Shown here piece by piece: positions 1-6,150 of a stretch of DNA of 14,183 nt (the first letter of the stretch is position 1; every line of letters starts with the position of its first letter). The stretch comes from DASRGL01 sp035651115 (GTDB lineage Bacteria; Armatimonadota; Chthonomonadetes; Chthonomonadales; Chthonomonadaceae): positions 1-14,183 of the forward strand of contig DASRGL010000425.1 in the NCBI GenBank assembly GCA_035651115.1. Reading direction: 5' to 3'. The translations under genes were made by a program, and so were the position numbers. Below the pieces are notes generated by a model. That model was not told where the DNA came from and did not search any database. It was given only the letters and a program-made list of their open reading frames with translations.

Positions 1-105
1 GGGGAGTTGATCCAGCCGATTGCGTTGGAGGAGGGATTGCGGTTTGCAGTGCGGGAAGGCGGTCACACGGTGGGAGCCGGCGTCGTGACCAAAATCCTTG
101 AATAG
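1..105 (+). CDS. tuf: Elongation factor Tu, C-terminal end (partial)
   Basis: Frame 1 is open from the window edge to a TAG at 103-105 and encodes the last 34 residues of EF-Tu. The ending IALEEGLRFAVREGG followed by HTVGAGVVTKILE is the conserved end of domain 3 of bacterial EF-Tu, the GTPase that delivers aminoacyl-tRNA to the ribosomal A site. The 5' end lies outside the window. Position just before rpsJ matches the common layout in which the str cluster (rpsL, rpsG, fusA, tuf) runs into the S10 cluster, so a canonical fusA probably lies upstream; that is inference. A stem-loop follows the stop codon. Confidence 0.96.
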   Translation, partial: GELIQPIALEEGLRFAVREGGHTVGAGVVTKILE

Positions 106-116
106 TGCGGTCAAAT

Positions 117-150
117 GGCCGGTCGTCGGCAATACCTGAGACGACCGGCC
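117..150 (+). terminator. Stem-loop between tuf and rpsJ (possible weak terminator or attenuator)
   Basis: GGCCGGTCGTC at 117-127 pairs perfectly with GACGACCGGCC at 140-150, giving an 11-bp GC-rich stem with a 12-base loop, 12 bases after the tuf stop. What follows (CCTGTTTGTGTCC) has only a short T run, so full rho-independent termination is doubtful. Partial termination, mRNA processing or stabilisation of the tuf 3' end are alternatives. I see no convincing promoter in the remaining spacer up to rpsJ. Confidence 0.5.
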
Positions 151-227
151 CCTGTTTGTGTCCATTGGAAATACCTGGCTTTCCCTCCATTCCAAATCCG
201 GGAGCGGGAGCAGGTAGGGAGAGAGGT

Positions 228-548
228 ATGGCAAATCTAGCACGTCAGGATAAGGTGCGAATCCGCTTGCGCGCGTTCGATCACCGTATTCTTGACCAGT
301 CGGCGGAAAAGATCGTGGATACCGCCAAGCGCACTGGCGCACGAGTCGCGGGGCCGGTGCTGCTGCCGACCGAGAAAGCGATCTACTGCGTCAATCGCGG
401 CACCACGATTGATAAAGAGTCTATGGAGCATTTCGAGCAGCGGACGCACAAGCGCCTGATAGACATCCTCGAACCCGGCCCCAAGACGATTGACGCGCTG
501 ATGCGGCTCGACCTGCCGAGTGGCGTGGACATCGAAATCAAACTGTAG
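228..548 (+). CDS. rpsJ: 30S ribosomal protein S10
   Basis: Encodes 106 residues, near the family's usual 100-105. S10 is a small-subunit head protein and, as NusE, also takes part in transcription antitermination. Family signatures are visible: KVRIRLRAFDHRILDQSAEKIVDTAKRTGA at the N-terminus (residues 10-39), GPVLLPTEKAIYCVNRG in the long loop, and the C-terminal HKRLIDILEPGPKTIDALMRLDLPSGVDIEIKL (segments quoted by sense, all in one frame). The ATG at 228 is chosen because AGGGAGAGAGG sits just upstream; the frame is open further back to 105, but that stretch has no S10 similarity. The stop codon overlaps the GTG of the next gene by one base. Confidence 0.97.
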   Translation: MANLARQDKVRIRLRAFDHRILDQSAEKIVDTAKRTGARVAGPVLLPTEKAIYCVNRGTTIDKESMEHFEQRTHKRLIDILEPGPKTIDALMRLDLPSGVDIEIKL

Positions 549-952
549 TGGAAGCGTGGCAGCAGTGGCGCGAGATGGCGCGCGAGTCGGCCAAAGCTGC
601 GCAACAGGTGGAAGCGGAGGGATGCTTGCGATCCAGCGCCAGCCGCTACTACTATGCAGCGTATCAGGCTGTAACAGCCGTACTGCTCTATCGTAAATTG
701 ACGCCACCGGATACAGAAGAGGCTTGGAGCCATGCAGTCACGCCTCAGCTTTTGGAAGAGCATTTCGAGCCGCTGATTCGCTCGAAAGATCGGCGGCAAA
801 ATCTGGCTTACCGCCTGAGTGAACTATATAAACTGCGTATACTGGCGGACTATCGCGGCAGCAAGAGAATCGACGAAAAACAGATGAATGCGGCTCGCAG
901 AGACGCCGGATATATCGTGAAAGTTGCAGAACGCATATTGCCGGAAGGGTAA
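548..952 (+). CDS. HEPN domain protein (UPF0332-like), inserted in the S10 cluster
   Basis: Encodes 134 mostly helical residues. The pattern SRYYYAAYQAVTA (residues 32-44), a mid-protein TPQLLEEHF (65-73) and a later LYKLRILADYRG (93-104), then a final helix with GYIVKVAERIL, fits the HEPN fold in its UPF0332-type branch. HEPN proteins are often RNases or RNA-binding partners in toxin-antitoxin, CRISPR and abortive-infection systems. The Arg (R97) is followed by ADY, and no His follows in the R-X4-6-H spacing of catalytic HEPN RNases, so RNase activity is uncertain. It starts at GTG 548, sharing one base with the rpsJ stop (TAGTG), which suggests translational coupling. Two hand-counted lines give about 48-55% GC against 70% in rpsJ, hinting at acquisition. 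Family call fairly firm, function unknown. Confidence 0.82.
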   Translation: MEAWQQWREMARESAKAAQQVEAEGCLRSSASRYYYAAYQAVTAVLLYRKLTPPDTEEAWSHAVTPQLLEEHFEPLIRSKDRRQNLAYRLSELYKLRILADYRGSKRIDEKQMNAARRDAGYIVKVAERILPEG

Positions 953-957
953 CGCGG

Positions 958-1221
958 ATGCCAAGAACAGTACAAAAGCGGCTAAGTCCAGAGGATGTGT
1001 ATGACTGGTTGCGCGCTGAAGCCGAAGCGCGCCATATCAAAGCAAGGATTTACACGCATCTGGCAAAGCAGGAAGGCAAGTTTTTGCATCTTCCTGTCTT
1101 TATCGAGGGTGACCTGGATGCCTACGAATTCGCTTCCCGGCTTCAAGACCTCGAAAGCGCATGGAACGATCAGGAACCAAAACCTGACTGGCTGCTGTGG
1201 TTGATACCCGCAGCGAAATAA
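958..1221 (+). CDS. Unknown 87-aa protein paired with the HEPN gene
   Basis: I do not recognise this family. The protein has 87 residues with a likely helix at LSPEDVYDWLRAEAEARH (residues 9-26), a predicted two-strand middle (KARIYTHL, then KFLHLPVFIEG) and a final amphipathic helix with Trp residues at DLESAWNDQ and DWLLWLIPA. No signal peptide, membrane span or Cys pair is visible. It starts five bases after the HEPN stop and ends 15 bases before the rplC GTG, so it is almost certainly co-transcribed and perhaps the HEPN protein's partner or antitoxin; that role is inferred from position only. One hand-counted line is about 53% GC, like the HEPN gene and unlike the neighbouring ribosomal genes. 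Only a GCGG precedes the ATG, so translation may be coupled to the upstream gene. Confidence 0.8.
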   Translation: MPRTVQKRLSPEDVYDWLRAEAEARHIKARIYTHLAKQEGKFLHLPVFIEGDLDAYEFASRLQDLESAWNDQEPKPDWLLWLIPAAK

Positions 1222-1236
1222 CATGAGGAGACTCTT

Positions 1237-1863
1237 GTGGTAGACACAATCCTGGGCAAGAAAATCGGCATGACCCAGGTCTTCGATGAGACAGGCGAAG
1301 TCGTGCCGGTTTCCGTGATAGAGGCAGGCCCCTGCATTGTCACGCAGCTCAAAAGTGTTGAAACCGACGGCTATGTGGCCGTCCAGGTCGGGTTCGGCGA
1401 GATCCGCCCCCGGCTTGTCAACAAACCGGAAACGGGGCATTTCAACAAAGCGGGCGTGAAGCCGCTCCGCTATGTGCGCGAGATACGCACCGACGACACC
1501 TCGGACTACAAGCTGGGCGACGCCATCAAGTGCGACATCTTCCAGCCGGGGCAGCGCGTCAAGGTGACGGGCATCTCCAAAGGCAAAGGTTTTCAGGGCG
1601 TCGTCAAGCGGTTCCACTTTCACGGGGCCGACATGACGCACGGCTCGATGATCCACCGCAAGCCGCAGTCCAGCGGCGCGACCGACGCGGCCCGCACCTT
1701 CAAGGGAACCCGCAAGCCCGGACAGATGGGCAACAAGCAGGTGACCGTGCGCGGCCTGCGCGTCGTGCGCGTGGACCCGGAAAAGAATTTACTGCTGATC
1801 GAAGGCGCGATTCCCGGCGCCAACGGCGGCCTGGTCACGATTCAGCGCCTTGCGCAACGCTAG
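1237..1863 (+). CDS. rplC: 50S ribosomal protein L3
   Basis: Encodes 208 residues, the normal L3 length. L3 is an early-assembly large-subunit protein whose central extension reaches toward the peptidyl transferase centre. Clear signatures are LGKKIGMTQVFDE at residues 6-18, VTGISKGKGFQGVVKRFHFHG in the middle, then GSMIHRKPQSSGATDAART, and RKPGQMGNKQVTVRGLRVV, which includes the Gln that PrmB methylates in E. coli. Initiation is at GTG 1237 with GAGGAG about six bases upstream. It follows the inserted small gene by 15 bases and leads into rplD after 14 bases. Confidence 0.98.
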   Translation: MVDTILGKKIGMTQVFDETGEVVPVSVIEAGPCIVTQLKSVETDGYVAVQVGFGEIRPRLVNKPETGHFNKAGVKPLRYVREIRTDDTSDYKLGDAIKCDIFQPGQRVKVTGISKGKGFQGVVKRFHFHGADMTHGSMIHRKPQSSGATDAARTFKGTRKPGQMGNKQVTVRGLRVVRVDPEKNLLLIEGAIPGANGGLVTIQRLAQR

Positions 1864-1877
1864 GAGAGATGCAGACA

Positions 1878-2555
1878 ATGGCAACCATTCCTCTATTCAA
1901 TACCGATGGCAAAGAGATCGGTACGTTGCCCCTGCCGGATTCCATCTTCGGCGTTGCCTTTAACGAGGCGCTGGTCCATCAGGCCATCGTGACCGAGGAG
2001 GCAAACCAACGGCAGGGCAATGCCGACACGAAAGGCCGCTCCGAGATACGCGGCGGCGGCAGAAAACCCTGGCGGCAGAAAGGCACGGGCCGCGCCCGGC
2101 AGGGTACGATCCGCGCCCCGCACTGGCGGCATGGCGGCGTCGTTGGCGGCCCCACCCCGCGCAGCTATCGCAAGGCGTTCCCGGTCAAGATGCGGCGCGG
2201 CGCGATGCGCTGCGTGCTGTCGGCCAAAGTCAACGACGGCGCGATGCTCGGACTGGAGGCGCTCCAGTTCGACGCCATCAAGACCAAGCACGCGGTCGCG
2301 CTGCTGAAGGCGCTCGGCCTGGATAACACGCGGCGCGTGTTGATCGTCATTCCTGACTACGATGAGACGATCCTGAAGTCCACGCGCAATCTGCAAGGCG
2401 TCGAACTGCGATTCGCGCCCAACTTCTCCGTCCGCGATGTGCTGACCGCGCACAAGATCGTGCTGGTCAGGGACGCCGTCGCCCGGATCGAAGCGGTATG
2501 GACGCCGACGAACGGCAATGCCCGTGCCGAAGCGGCAGAGGAGGCAGCAGCATGA
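1878..2555 (+). CDS. rplD: 50S ribosomal protein L4
   Basis: Encodes 225 residues, slightly longer than the usual 200-210 because of an Ala/Glu-rich end (NARAEAAEEAAA). L4 binds 23S rRNA domain I; its long loop lines the exit tunnel, and in E. coli it represses the S10 operon. The loop is clear: a segment rich in Gly/Arg, RGGGRKPWRQKGTGRARQG, then RAPHWRHGGVVGGPTPRSY. Two in-frame ATGs exist; 1878 is preferred over 1869 because GGAGAG lies nine bases upstream and MATIPLFN resembles family N-termini. The last four bases overlap the rplW start (ATGA). No E. coli-like S10 leader was recognised upstream of rpsJ. Confidence 0.97.
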   Translation: MATIPLFNTDGKEIGTLPLPDSIFGVAFNEALVHQAIVTEEANQRQGNADTKGRSEIRGGGRKPWRQKGTGRARQGTIRAPHWRHGGVVGGPTPRSYRKAFPVKMRRGAMRCVLSAKVNDGAMLGLEALQFDAIKTKHAVALLKALGLDNTRRVLIVIPDYDETILKSTRNLQGVELRFAPNFSVRDVLTAHKIVLVRDAVARIEAVWTPTNGNARAEAAEEAAA

Positions 2556-2855
2556 AAGACCCGCATCTGATTATCGTGCGGCCCCTGCTGACGGAAAAAA
2601 GCACGGATCAGGCCAGCATGAACAAATACCATTTCCGCGTCGCGACGGATGCCAATAAGATCGAGATCGCGGAAGCCGTCCAGCAGATCTATGCGCGCGA
2701 TGGCGTGCGTGTGCTGGCCGTCAACACGATGATGGTCAAGGGCAAGAAGCGGCGCGCGATGGTGCGCGGCAGCAAGCCCGGCTACTCCCCCAACTGGAAG
2801 AAGGCCATCGTCACGACCGACAAGCCGCTCGTGCTGTTCGAGGGTGTCTAATTAG
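2552..2855 (+). CDS. rplW: 50S ribosomal protein L23
   Basis: The reading frame runs from ATG 2552 to the TAA ending at 2851 (the listed end extends a few bases past it; the stop codon is 2849-2851). It encodes 99 residues, the usual length. L23 sits at the tunnel exit and docks trigger factor and SRP. Signatures are IIVRPLLTEKSTDQ near the N-terminus, KYHFRVATDANKIEIAEAVQQIY in the middle and VNTMMVKGKKRR, then KKAIVTTDKPLVLFEGV at the end. The start overlaps the rplD stop by four bases, so the two are probably translationally coupled. A palindromic repeat follows at once. Confidence 0.95.
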
Positions 2856-2868
2856 CCTCCACCCCTAA

Positions 2869-2934
2869 CCCCTCCCCCACGCTGTGGGAGAGGGGAACCT
2901 GAACTTCCCCTTCTCCCGCAGCGTGGGAGAAGGG
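2869..2934 (+). repeat. Pair of G/C-run hairpins between rplW and rplB
   Basis: Two adjacent stem-loops fill the spacer. The first pairs CCCCTCCCCCAC (2869-2880) with GTGGGAGAGGGG (2884-2895) across a GCT loop with one mismatch. The second pairs CCCTTCTCCC (2908-2917) with GGGAGAAGGG (2925-2934) perfectly. Flanking runs (CACCCCTAACCCC on the left, GTCGGGGGG on the right) could close a larger nested stem. The first hairpin is nearly the same sequence as the perfect one at 9201-9227, so this is a dispersed repeat, not a gene-specific signal. Confidence 0.85.
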
Positions 2935-2971
2935 AGTCGGGGGGATGAGGGCCAACCAGGAAACAGAAACT

Positions 2972-3826
2972 ATGCCACTGCGACAATACAAACCGACAAC
3001 CCCGGCGCGGCGCTTTCGGTCGGTCTCGACCTTCGCGGAACTGACCAAGAAGGAAGGCAAGAACCAGCCTGTAGACCCGCACAAGCCGCTGCTGGAGCCG
3101 CTCAAAAAGAGCGGCGGACGCAACAACAAAGGCCGCGTCACCGCCCGCTTCCGGGGCGGCGGACACAAGCGGATGTACCGCGTCATTGATTTCAAGCGCG
3201 ACAAGTACGACATTCCGGCCACCGTGCGGACCATCGAGTACGACCCGAACCGCTCGTGCCGCATCTCGCTGGTCGAGTATGCCGACGGCGAGAAACGCTA
3301 TATCCTGACGCCCATCGGCCTCAAGGAAGGCGACACCGTCATCGCCAGCGACACCGCCGACATTCAGCCGGGCAACAGCCTGCCGCTGCGCGCCATTCCG
3401 ATCGGAACTACGATCCATAACATCGAACTCCATCTCGGCAAGGGCGGGCAGTTGGTGCGCTCTGCGGGCGTGGGCGCGCAGTTGATGGCGAAAGAGGGCA
3501 AGTACGCGCAGGTGCGCCTGCCTTCCGGCGAGACGCGCCTGATCCTGCTCACCTGCCATGCGACTATCGGCCAGGTCGGCAACCCGGAACACGAGAACGA
3601 GTCGCACGGCAAGGCCGGTAAATCGCGCTGGTTGGGACGCCGCCCGCATGTGCGCGGCGTGGCGATGACCCCGCGCGATCACCCGCACGGCGGCGGCGAG
3701 GCGCAAAGCCCGGTCGGGCGCAAGAAAGGCCCGGCGACCCCGTGGGGCAAACCGGCGCTCGGTCATAAGACCCGCCATAATAAGGCGACTGATAAATTCA
3801 TCCTCCGCAGACGCGGCGCGAAATAG
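2972..3826 (+). CDS. rplB: 50S ribosomal protein L2
   Basis: Encodes 284 residues (family about 273-280). L2 binds 23S rRNA and supports subunit joining and the peptidyl transferase centre. Visible marks are MPLRQYKPTTPARRF at the start, GRNNKGRVTARFRGGGHKRMYR (residues 49-70, given by sense), the SH3-like middle, and the conserved DHPHGGGE at 236-243. The surrounding motif reads AMTPRDHPHGGGEAQSP, where many bacteria have AMNPVDHPHGGGEG, so two neighbours of the key His region differ. The ATG at 2972 matches family starts; the frame is open back to 2945, but that part lies in the repeat. The ribosome site (CCAGGAAAC) is weak and about ten bases away. Confidence 0.98.
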   Translation: MPLRQYKPTTPARRFRSVSTFAELTKKEGKNQPVDPHKPLLEPLKKSGGRNNKGRVTARFRGGGHKRMYRVIDFKRDKYDIPATVRTIEYDPNRSCRISLVEYADGEKRYILTPIGLKEGDTVIASDTADIQPGNSLPLRAIPIGTTIHNIELHLGKGGQLVRSAGVGAQLMAKEGKYAQVRLPSGETRLILLTCHATIGQVGNPEHENESHGKAGKSRWLGRRPHVRGVAMTPRDHPHGGGEAQSPVGRKKGPATPWGKPALGHKTRHNKATDKFILRRRGAK

Positions 3827-3860
3827 AGTGGGCGTTAGGCGTTAGCAGACCCCACCCCAG

Positions 3861-3883
3861 CCCTCCCCTTGCGAAGGGGAGGG
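3861..3883 (+). repeat. Perfect 10-bp hairpin between rplB and rpsS
   Basis: CCCTCCCCTT at 3861-3870 pairs without mismatch with AAGGGGAGGG at 3874-3883 over a GCG loop. It is the left member of a larger palindromic block: CCCCACCCCAG just before it is complementary in character to GGTTGGGGGAGG at about 3993-4005. It belongs to the same G/C-run repeat type that fills other gaps in the window. Confidence 0.85.
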
Positions 3884-3912
3884 AGCAGCAAGGCGTTCGT
3901 CCTTCCCTTCAC

Positions 3913-3984
3913 AAGGAGAGAGCCGCCGACTGGCTCCCCCTCCTTACGAAGGAGAGAGTCGCCGACTGGCTCCCCCTCCTTACG
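3913..3984 (+). repeat. Two-copy 36-bp tandem repeat upstream of rpsS
   Basis: The unit AAGGAGAGAGCCGCCGACTG, continuing with GCTCCCCCTCCTTACG, occurs at 3913-3948 and again at 3949-3984 with a single C-to-T difference; a third copy begins (AAGGAG) at 3985 and then diverges into G runs. The junction CCCCCTCCTT (3972-3981) ACG AAGGAGGGGG (3985-3994) forms a perfect 10-bp hairpin. The duplication is within the spacer and does not affect either flanking gene. Confidence 0.93.
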
Positions 3985-4036
3985 AAGGAGGGGGTTGGGG
4001 GAGGTTCATAGCGCCCAACGCTCAACGGAGACACCG

Positions 4037-4324
4037 ATGGGACGTTCACTCAAGAAGGGGCCGTATGCCGACCCCAAGCTGCTGGAAAAGATACGCGGAA
4101 TGAACGCGCGCAACGAGAAGAAAGCGATCAAGACCTGGTCGCGGCGCTCGACCATCTTCCCCGATTTCATCGGGCATACGCTGCTCGTGCATGATGGGCG
4201 CAAGCATATTCCGATCTTCATCACCGAAAACATGGTCGGACACAAGCTCGGCGAGTTCGCGGTGACACGCCTCTTCCGGGGCCACGCCGGGCAGCAGGTC
4301 GAGCGGCGCTCCGGCATCAAATAG
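4037..4324 (+). CDS. rpsS: 30S ribosomal protein S19
   Basis: Encodes 95 residues, the normal length. S19 lies in the 30S head with S13 and contacts the A-site tRNA and bridge B1a region. The sequence shows MGRSLKKGPYADPKLLEKI at the start, KTWSRRSTIFPDFIGHTLLVHDG centrally (given by sense), HIPIFITENMVGHKLGEFA and RLFRGHAG. The ATG at 4037 has GGAG seven bases upstream. A 210-base repeat-filled spacer separates it from rplB, while rplV follows after 17 bases. Confidence 0.98.
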   Translation: MGRSLKKGPYADPKLLEKIRGMNARNEKKAIKTWSRRSTIFPDFIGHTLLVHDGRKHIPIFITENMVGHKLGEFAVTRLFRGHAGQQVERRSGIK

Positions 4325-4341
4325 AAAGGGACGCGCATAGA

Positions 4342-5022
4342 ATGGCAGATGAGACTCTCACGCAAGAGCCGGAGCCGGTACGCGAACACCGGGAAAACCG
4401 CAAAAAGAATCTGGGCCGCAAAGTCCTGCCGACGCAGGCCCGCGCGGTCGCCAAGTTCATCCGCGTCCCGCCCCGTAAGGCCCGCCTGGTGATGGATGAG
4501 GTTCGCGGCAAGTACGCGATGGAGGCGCTGGCGTTCCTGCGCTTCATCCCCAATCGCGCCGCCGGTTACATCTCGAAAGTGCTGGCCTCAGCGGTCGCGA
4601 ACGCAGCCAACAACCACAACCTTAACCCGGAGAACCTGAAGCTGGTGGAGGCGCGCGTGGACGAAGGCCCGCGCCTGAAGCGGATGCAGCCGCGCGCGCA
4701 GGGCCGCGCCTACCGCATCCTCAAGCGCACGAGCCATCTCACGGTGATCGTGCAGGAGGTCGCGCCGAAGCCGCGCAAGCCGCGCGCGCAGGCGACAGGT
4801 CGCCGGGCGCAGGCCGCCCGCGCCGCGCGCCAGCCGCAGGCCGCGCCTGCTCCTGCTCCCGCGCCGCAAGCGGCAGAGCCGGAGACGGCAACGACCCCGA
4901 CGGCGGTGGAAGAGACCACCCCGGTAACGGCGGCAGCCGAGACGCCGGAGGTCATCGAAGCGATCACGACGACACCAGAGACGGAAGCGGAGACACCCAA
5001 CGAAGGCGCAAGCGAAGCTTGA
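4342..5022 (+). CDS. rplV: 50S ribosomal protein L22 with long tail
   Basis: Encodes 226 residues, about twice the usual 110-120. The L22 core spans roughly residues 33-140: ARAVAKFIRVPPRKARLV, ASAVANAANNHNL, LVEARVDEGPRLKRMQPRAQ (the hairpin that narrows the peptide exit tunnel), and HLTVIVQEV. Residues 1-32 are a charged extension. The tail from 141 is first basic (PRKPRAQATGRRAQ), then Ala/Pro-rich, then an acidic Glu/Thr/Pro segment from about 179 to the end. The tail stays in frame up to TGA at 5020-5022 with no sign of frameshift. AAAGGG before ATG 4342 is a weak ribosome site. Tail role unknown; similar tails occur on L16 and S17 here. Confidence 0.96.
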   Translation: MADETLTQEPEPVREHRENRKKNLGRKVLPTQARAVAKFIRVPPRKARLVMDEVRGKYAMEALAFLRFIPNRAAGYISKVLASAVANAANNHNLNPENLKLVEARVDEGPRLKRMQPRAQGRAYRILKRTSHLTVIVQEVAPKPRKPRAQATGRRAQAARAARQPQAAPAPAPAPQAAEPETATTPTAVEETTPVTAAAETPEVIEAITTTPETEAETPNEGASEA

Positions 5023-5030
5023 CGCAGATT

Positions 5031-5227
5031 ACCTAACCCCCCGGCCCCCTTCCCTAATGCGTTCACTACGCTCACAGGGAAGGGGGTGACGAGAACGGGT
5101 ACGTTGGATTGCAGTTTTTTCTTCCCACCCAGTGGGAAATCAAAGCAAGGTGCGAAGGTACAAGCTACCGTCACCCCTTCCCTACCCGCTCGCAGGCTCG
5201 CTAGGGAAGGGGGCCGGGGGGTTAGGT
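5031..5227 (+). repeat. Palindromic element with 25-bp perfect inverted ends, rplV-rpsC spacer
   Basis: The first 25 bases (5031-5055, starting ACCTAACCCCCCGGCCCCCT) are the exact reverse complement of the last 25 (5203-5227, ending CCGGGGGGTTAGGT). Inside lie AGGGAAGGGGGTGACG and CGTCACCCCTTCCCT, complementary apart from one bulged G, so the element can fold as one long nested stem or as two separate hairpins. The centre holds a further hairpin, TTCCCAC-CCA-GTGGGAA. No coding potential is apparent. The right end stops six bases before the rpsC ribosome site. Confidence 0.93.
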
Positions 5228-5247
5228 CAAACCGAAAGGATAACGAT

Positions 5248-6144
5248 TTGGGACAGAAAATACACCCCATCGGGTTTCGGATCGGCGTCATCCGCGACTG
5301 GGAGAGCAAATGGTATCTTCCGGATCGCGGCTTCGCCGACGCCCTGTATGAAGACTACAAGATACGCCGCTATGTGAAGAAGAACCTCTACGCCGCCGCC
5401 ATTTCGCGCGTCGAGATCGAGCGGGCCGGAAACCGTGTCAAGGTCACGCTGCACACGGCCAAGCCCGGCATCATCATCGGGCGCGCGGGCAAAGGCGTGG
5501 ACGACCTGAAGGCGGCGCTGGAGAAGCTGACCAAGAAGCAGGTTCACGTCAGCGTGCAGGAGATACGCCATCCCGACCTGGACGCGCAGTTGGTGGCCGA
5601 ATCGGTGGCGCAGCAGATCGAGAAGCGTATCGCCTACAAGCGCGCCATGCGCCAGGCGGTCATGCGGGCGATGAAGCTGGGTGCGCGCGGCATCCGCGTC
5701 ATCTGTTCGGGCCGGTTGGCCGGAGCGGAGATGGCGCGGCGCGAGCAGGATCGCCAGGGCAAGATTCCCCTGCACACCCTGCGCGCCGATATTGACTACG
5801 GCTTTGCCGAAGCCGCCACGACCTACGGCAACATCGGCATCAAGGTCTGGATCTACAAAGGCGATGTCCTGCCGGGCCAGCCGCGCCAATCCGAGATCGA
5901 GCCGCCGCGCGCCGCGCGCGGCGAAGGCCGCCCGGATCGCTCCAGCGAGCGCTCGGATCGCGGCGGACGCGGCGGACGCGGCGGACGTGGCGGGCGCGGC
6001 GGACGTGGCGGTCGTGGCGGCGGAGGCGGCGGCGGAGAACAGGGCGGCCAGCGCAGTGGCGGGGGCGGCGGTTCCCGTCCCGGCGGCGGGCGCGCGCCGC
6101 GCAGCCAGGAAGCGTCCGGCGGCGATCAGGGCCAGAAGGAGTAA
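5248..6144 (+). CDS. rpsC: 30S ribosomal protein S3 with RGG-type Gly/Arg tail
   Basis: Encodes 298 residues; most S3 proteins have 210-235. S3 lines the mRNA entry channel and contributes to the ribosome's helicase activity. The N-terminal GQKIHPIGFRIGVIRDWES is typical, the KH-type motif IIIGRAGKG lies at 75-83, and the C-terminal domain has VICSGRLAGAEMARRE, GKIPLHTLRADIDYGFAEA and GIKVWIYKGDVLPG (ending near 210). Residues 211-298 are a basic, Gly-rich tail with six GGR repeats at 239-256, then a Gly run. Start is TTG 5248, with GAAAGGA seven bases upstream; the GQK motif follows it directly, and the open frame upstream is repeat sequence. Confidence 0.97.
   Translation: MGQKIHPIGFRIGVIRDWESKWYLPDRGFADALYEDYKIRRYVKKNLYAAAISRVEIERAGNRVKVTLHTAKPGIIIGRAGKGVDDLKAALEKLTKKQVHVSVQEIRHPDLDAQLVAESVAQQIEKRIAYKRAMRQAVMRAMKLGARGIRVICSGRLAGAEMARREQDRQGKIPLHTLRADIDYGFAEAATTYGNIGIKVWIYKGDVLPGQPRQSEIEPPRAARGEGRPDRSSERSDRGGRGGRGGRGGRGGRGGRGGGGGGGEQGGQRSGGGGGSRPGGGRAPRSQEASGGDQGQKE
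5962..6015 (+). repeat. Six tandem 9-bp units encoding Gly-Gly-Arg in rpsC
   Basis: Six units of the form GGCGGACGC run from 5962 to 6015, varying only at a few bases (GGCGGACGT, GGCGGGCGC, GGCGGTCGT). Each encodes Gly-Gly-Arg. The in-frame unit length means copy-number change would alter tail length without breaking the gene. Confidence 0.93.
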
Positions 6145-6150
6145 CCGACC

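Noticed and set aside
838..843. TATACT as a possible promoter inside the HEPN gene for the 87-aa gene and rplC
   Set aside because: No -35 at proper spacing and no TGn extension; likely chance in lower-GC DNA.
1869..1877. Earlier ATG (MQT) for rplD
   Set aside because: It directly abuts the GGAGAG ribosome site with no spacing, while ATG 1878 has normal spacing.
2852..3778. Long - strand open frame opposite rplB and the repeat
   Set aside because: Antisense shadow of rplB running into repeat DNA; no recognisable protein or ribosome site.
5086..5247. In-frame N-terminal extension of rpsC through the palindromic element
   Set aside because: S3 proteins start with GQKxHP right after TTG 5248, and a ribosome site precedes that codon; the upstream part is repeat sequence.
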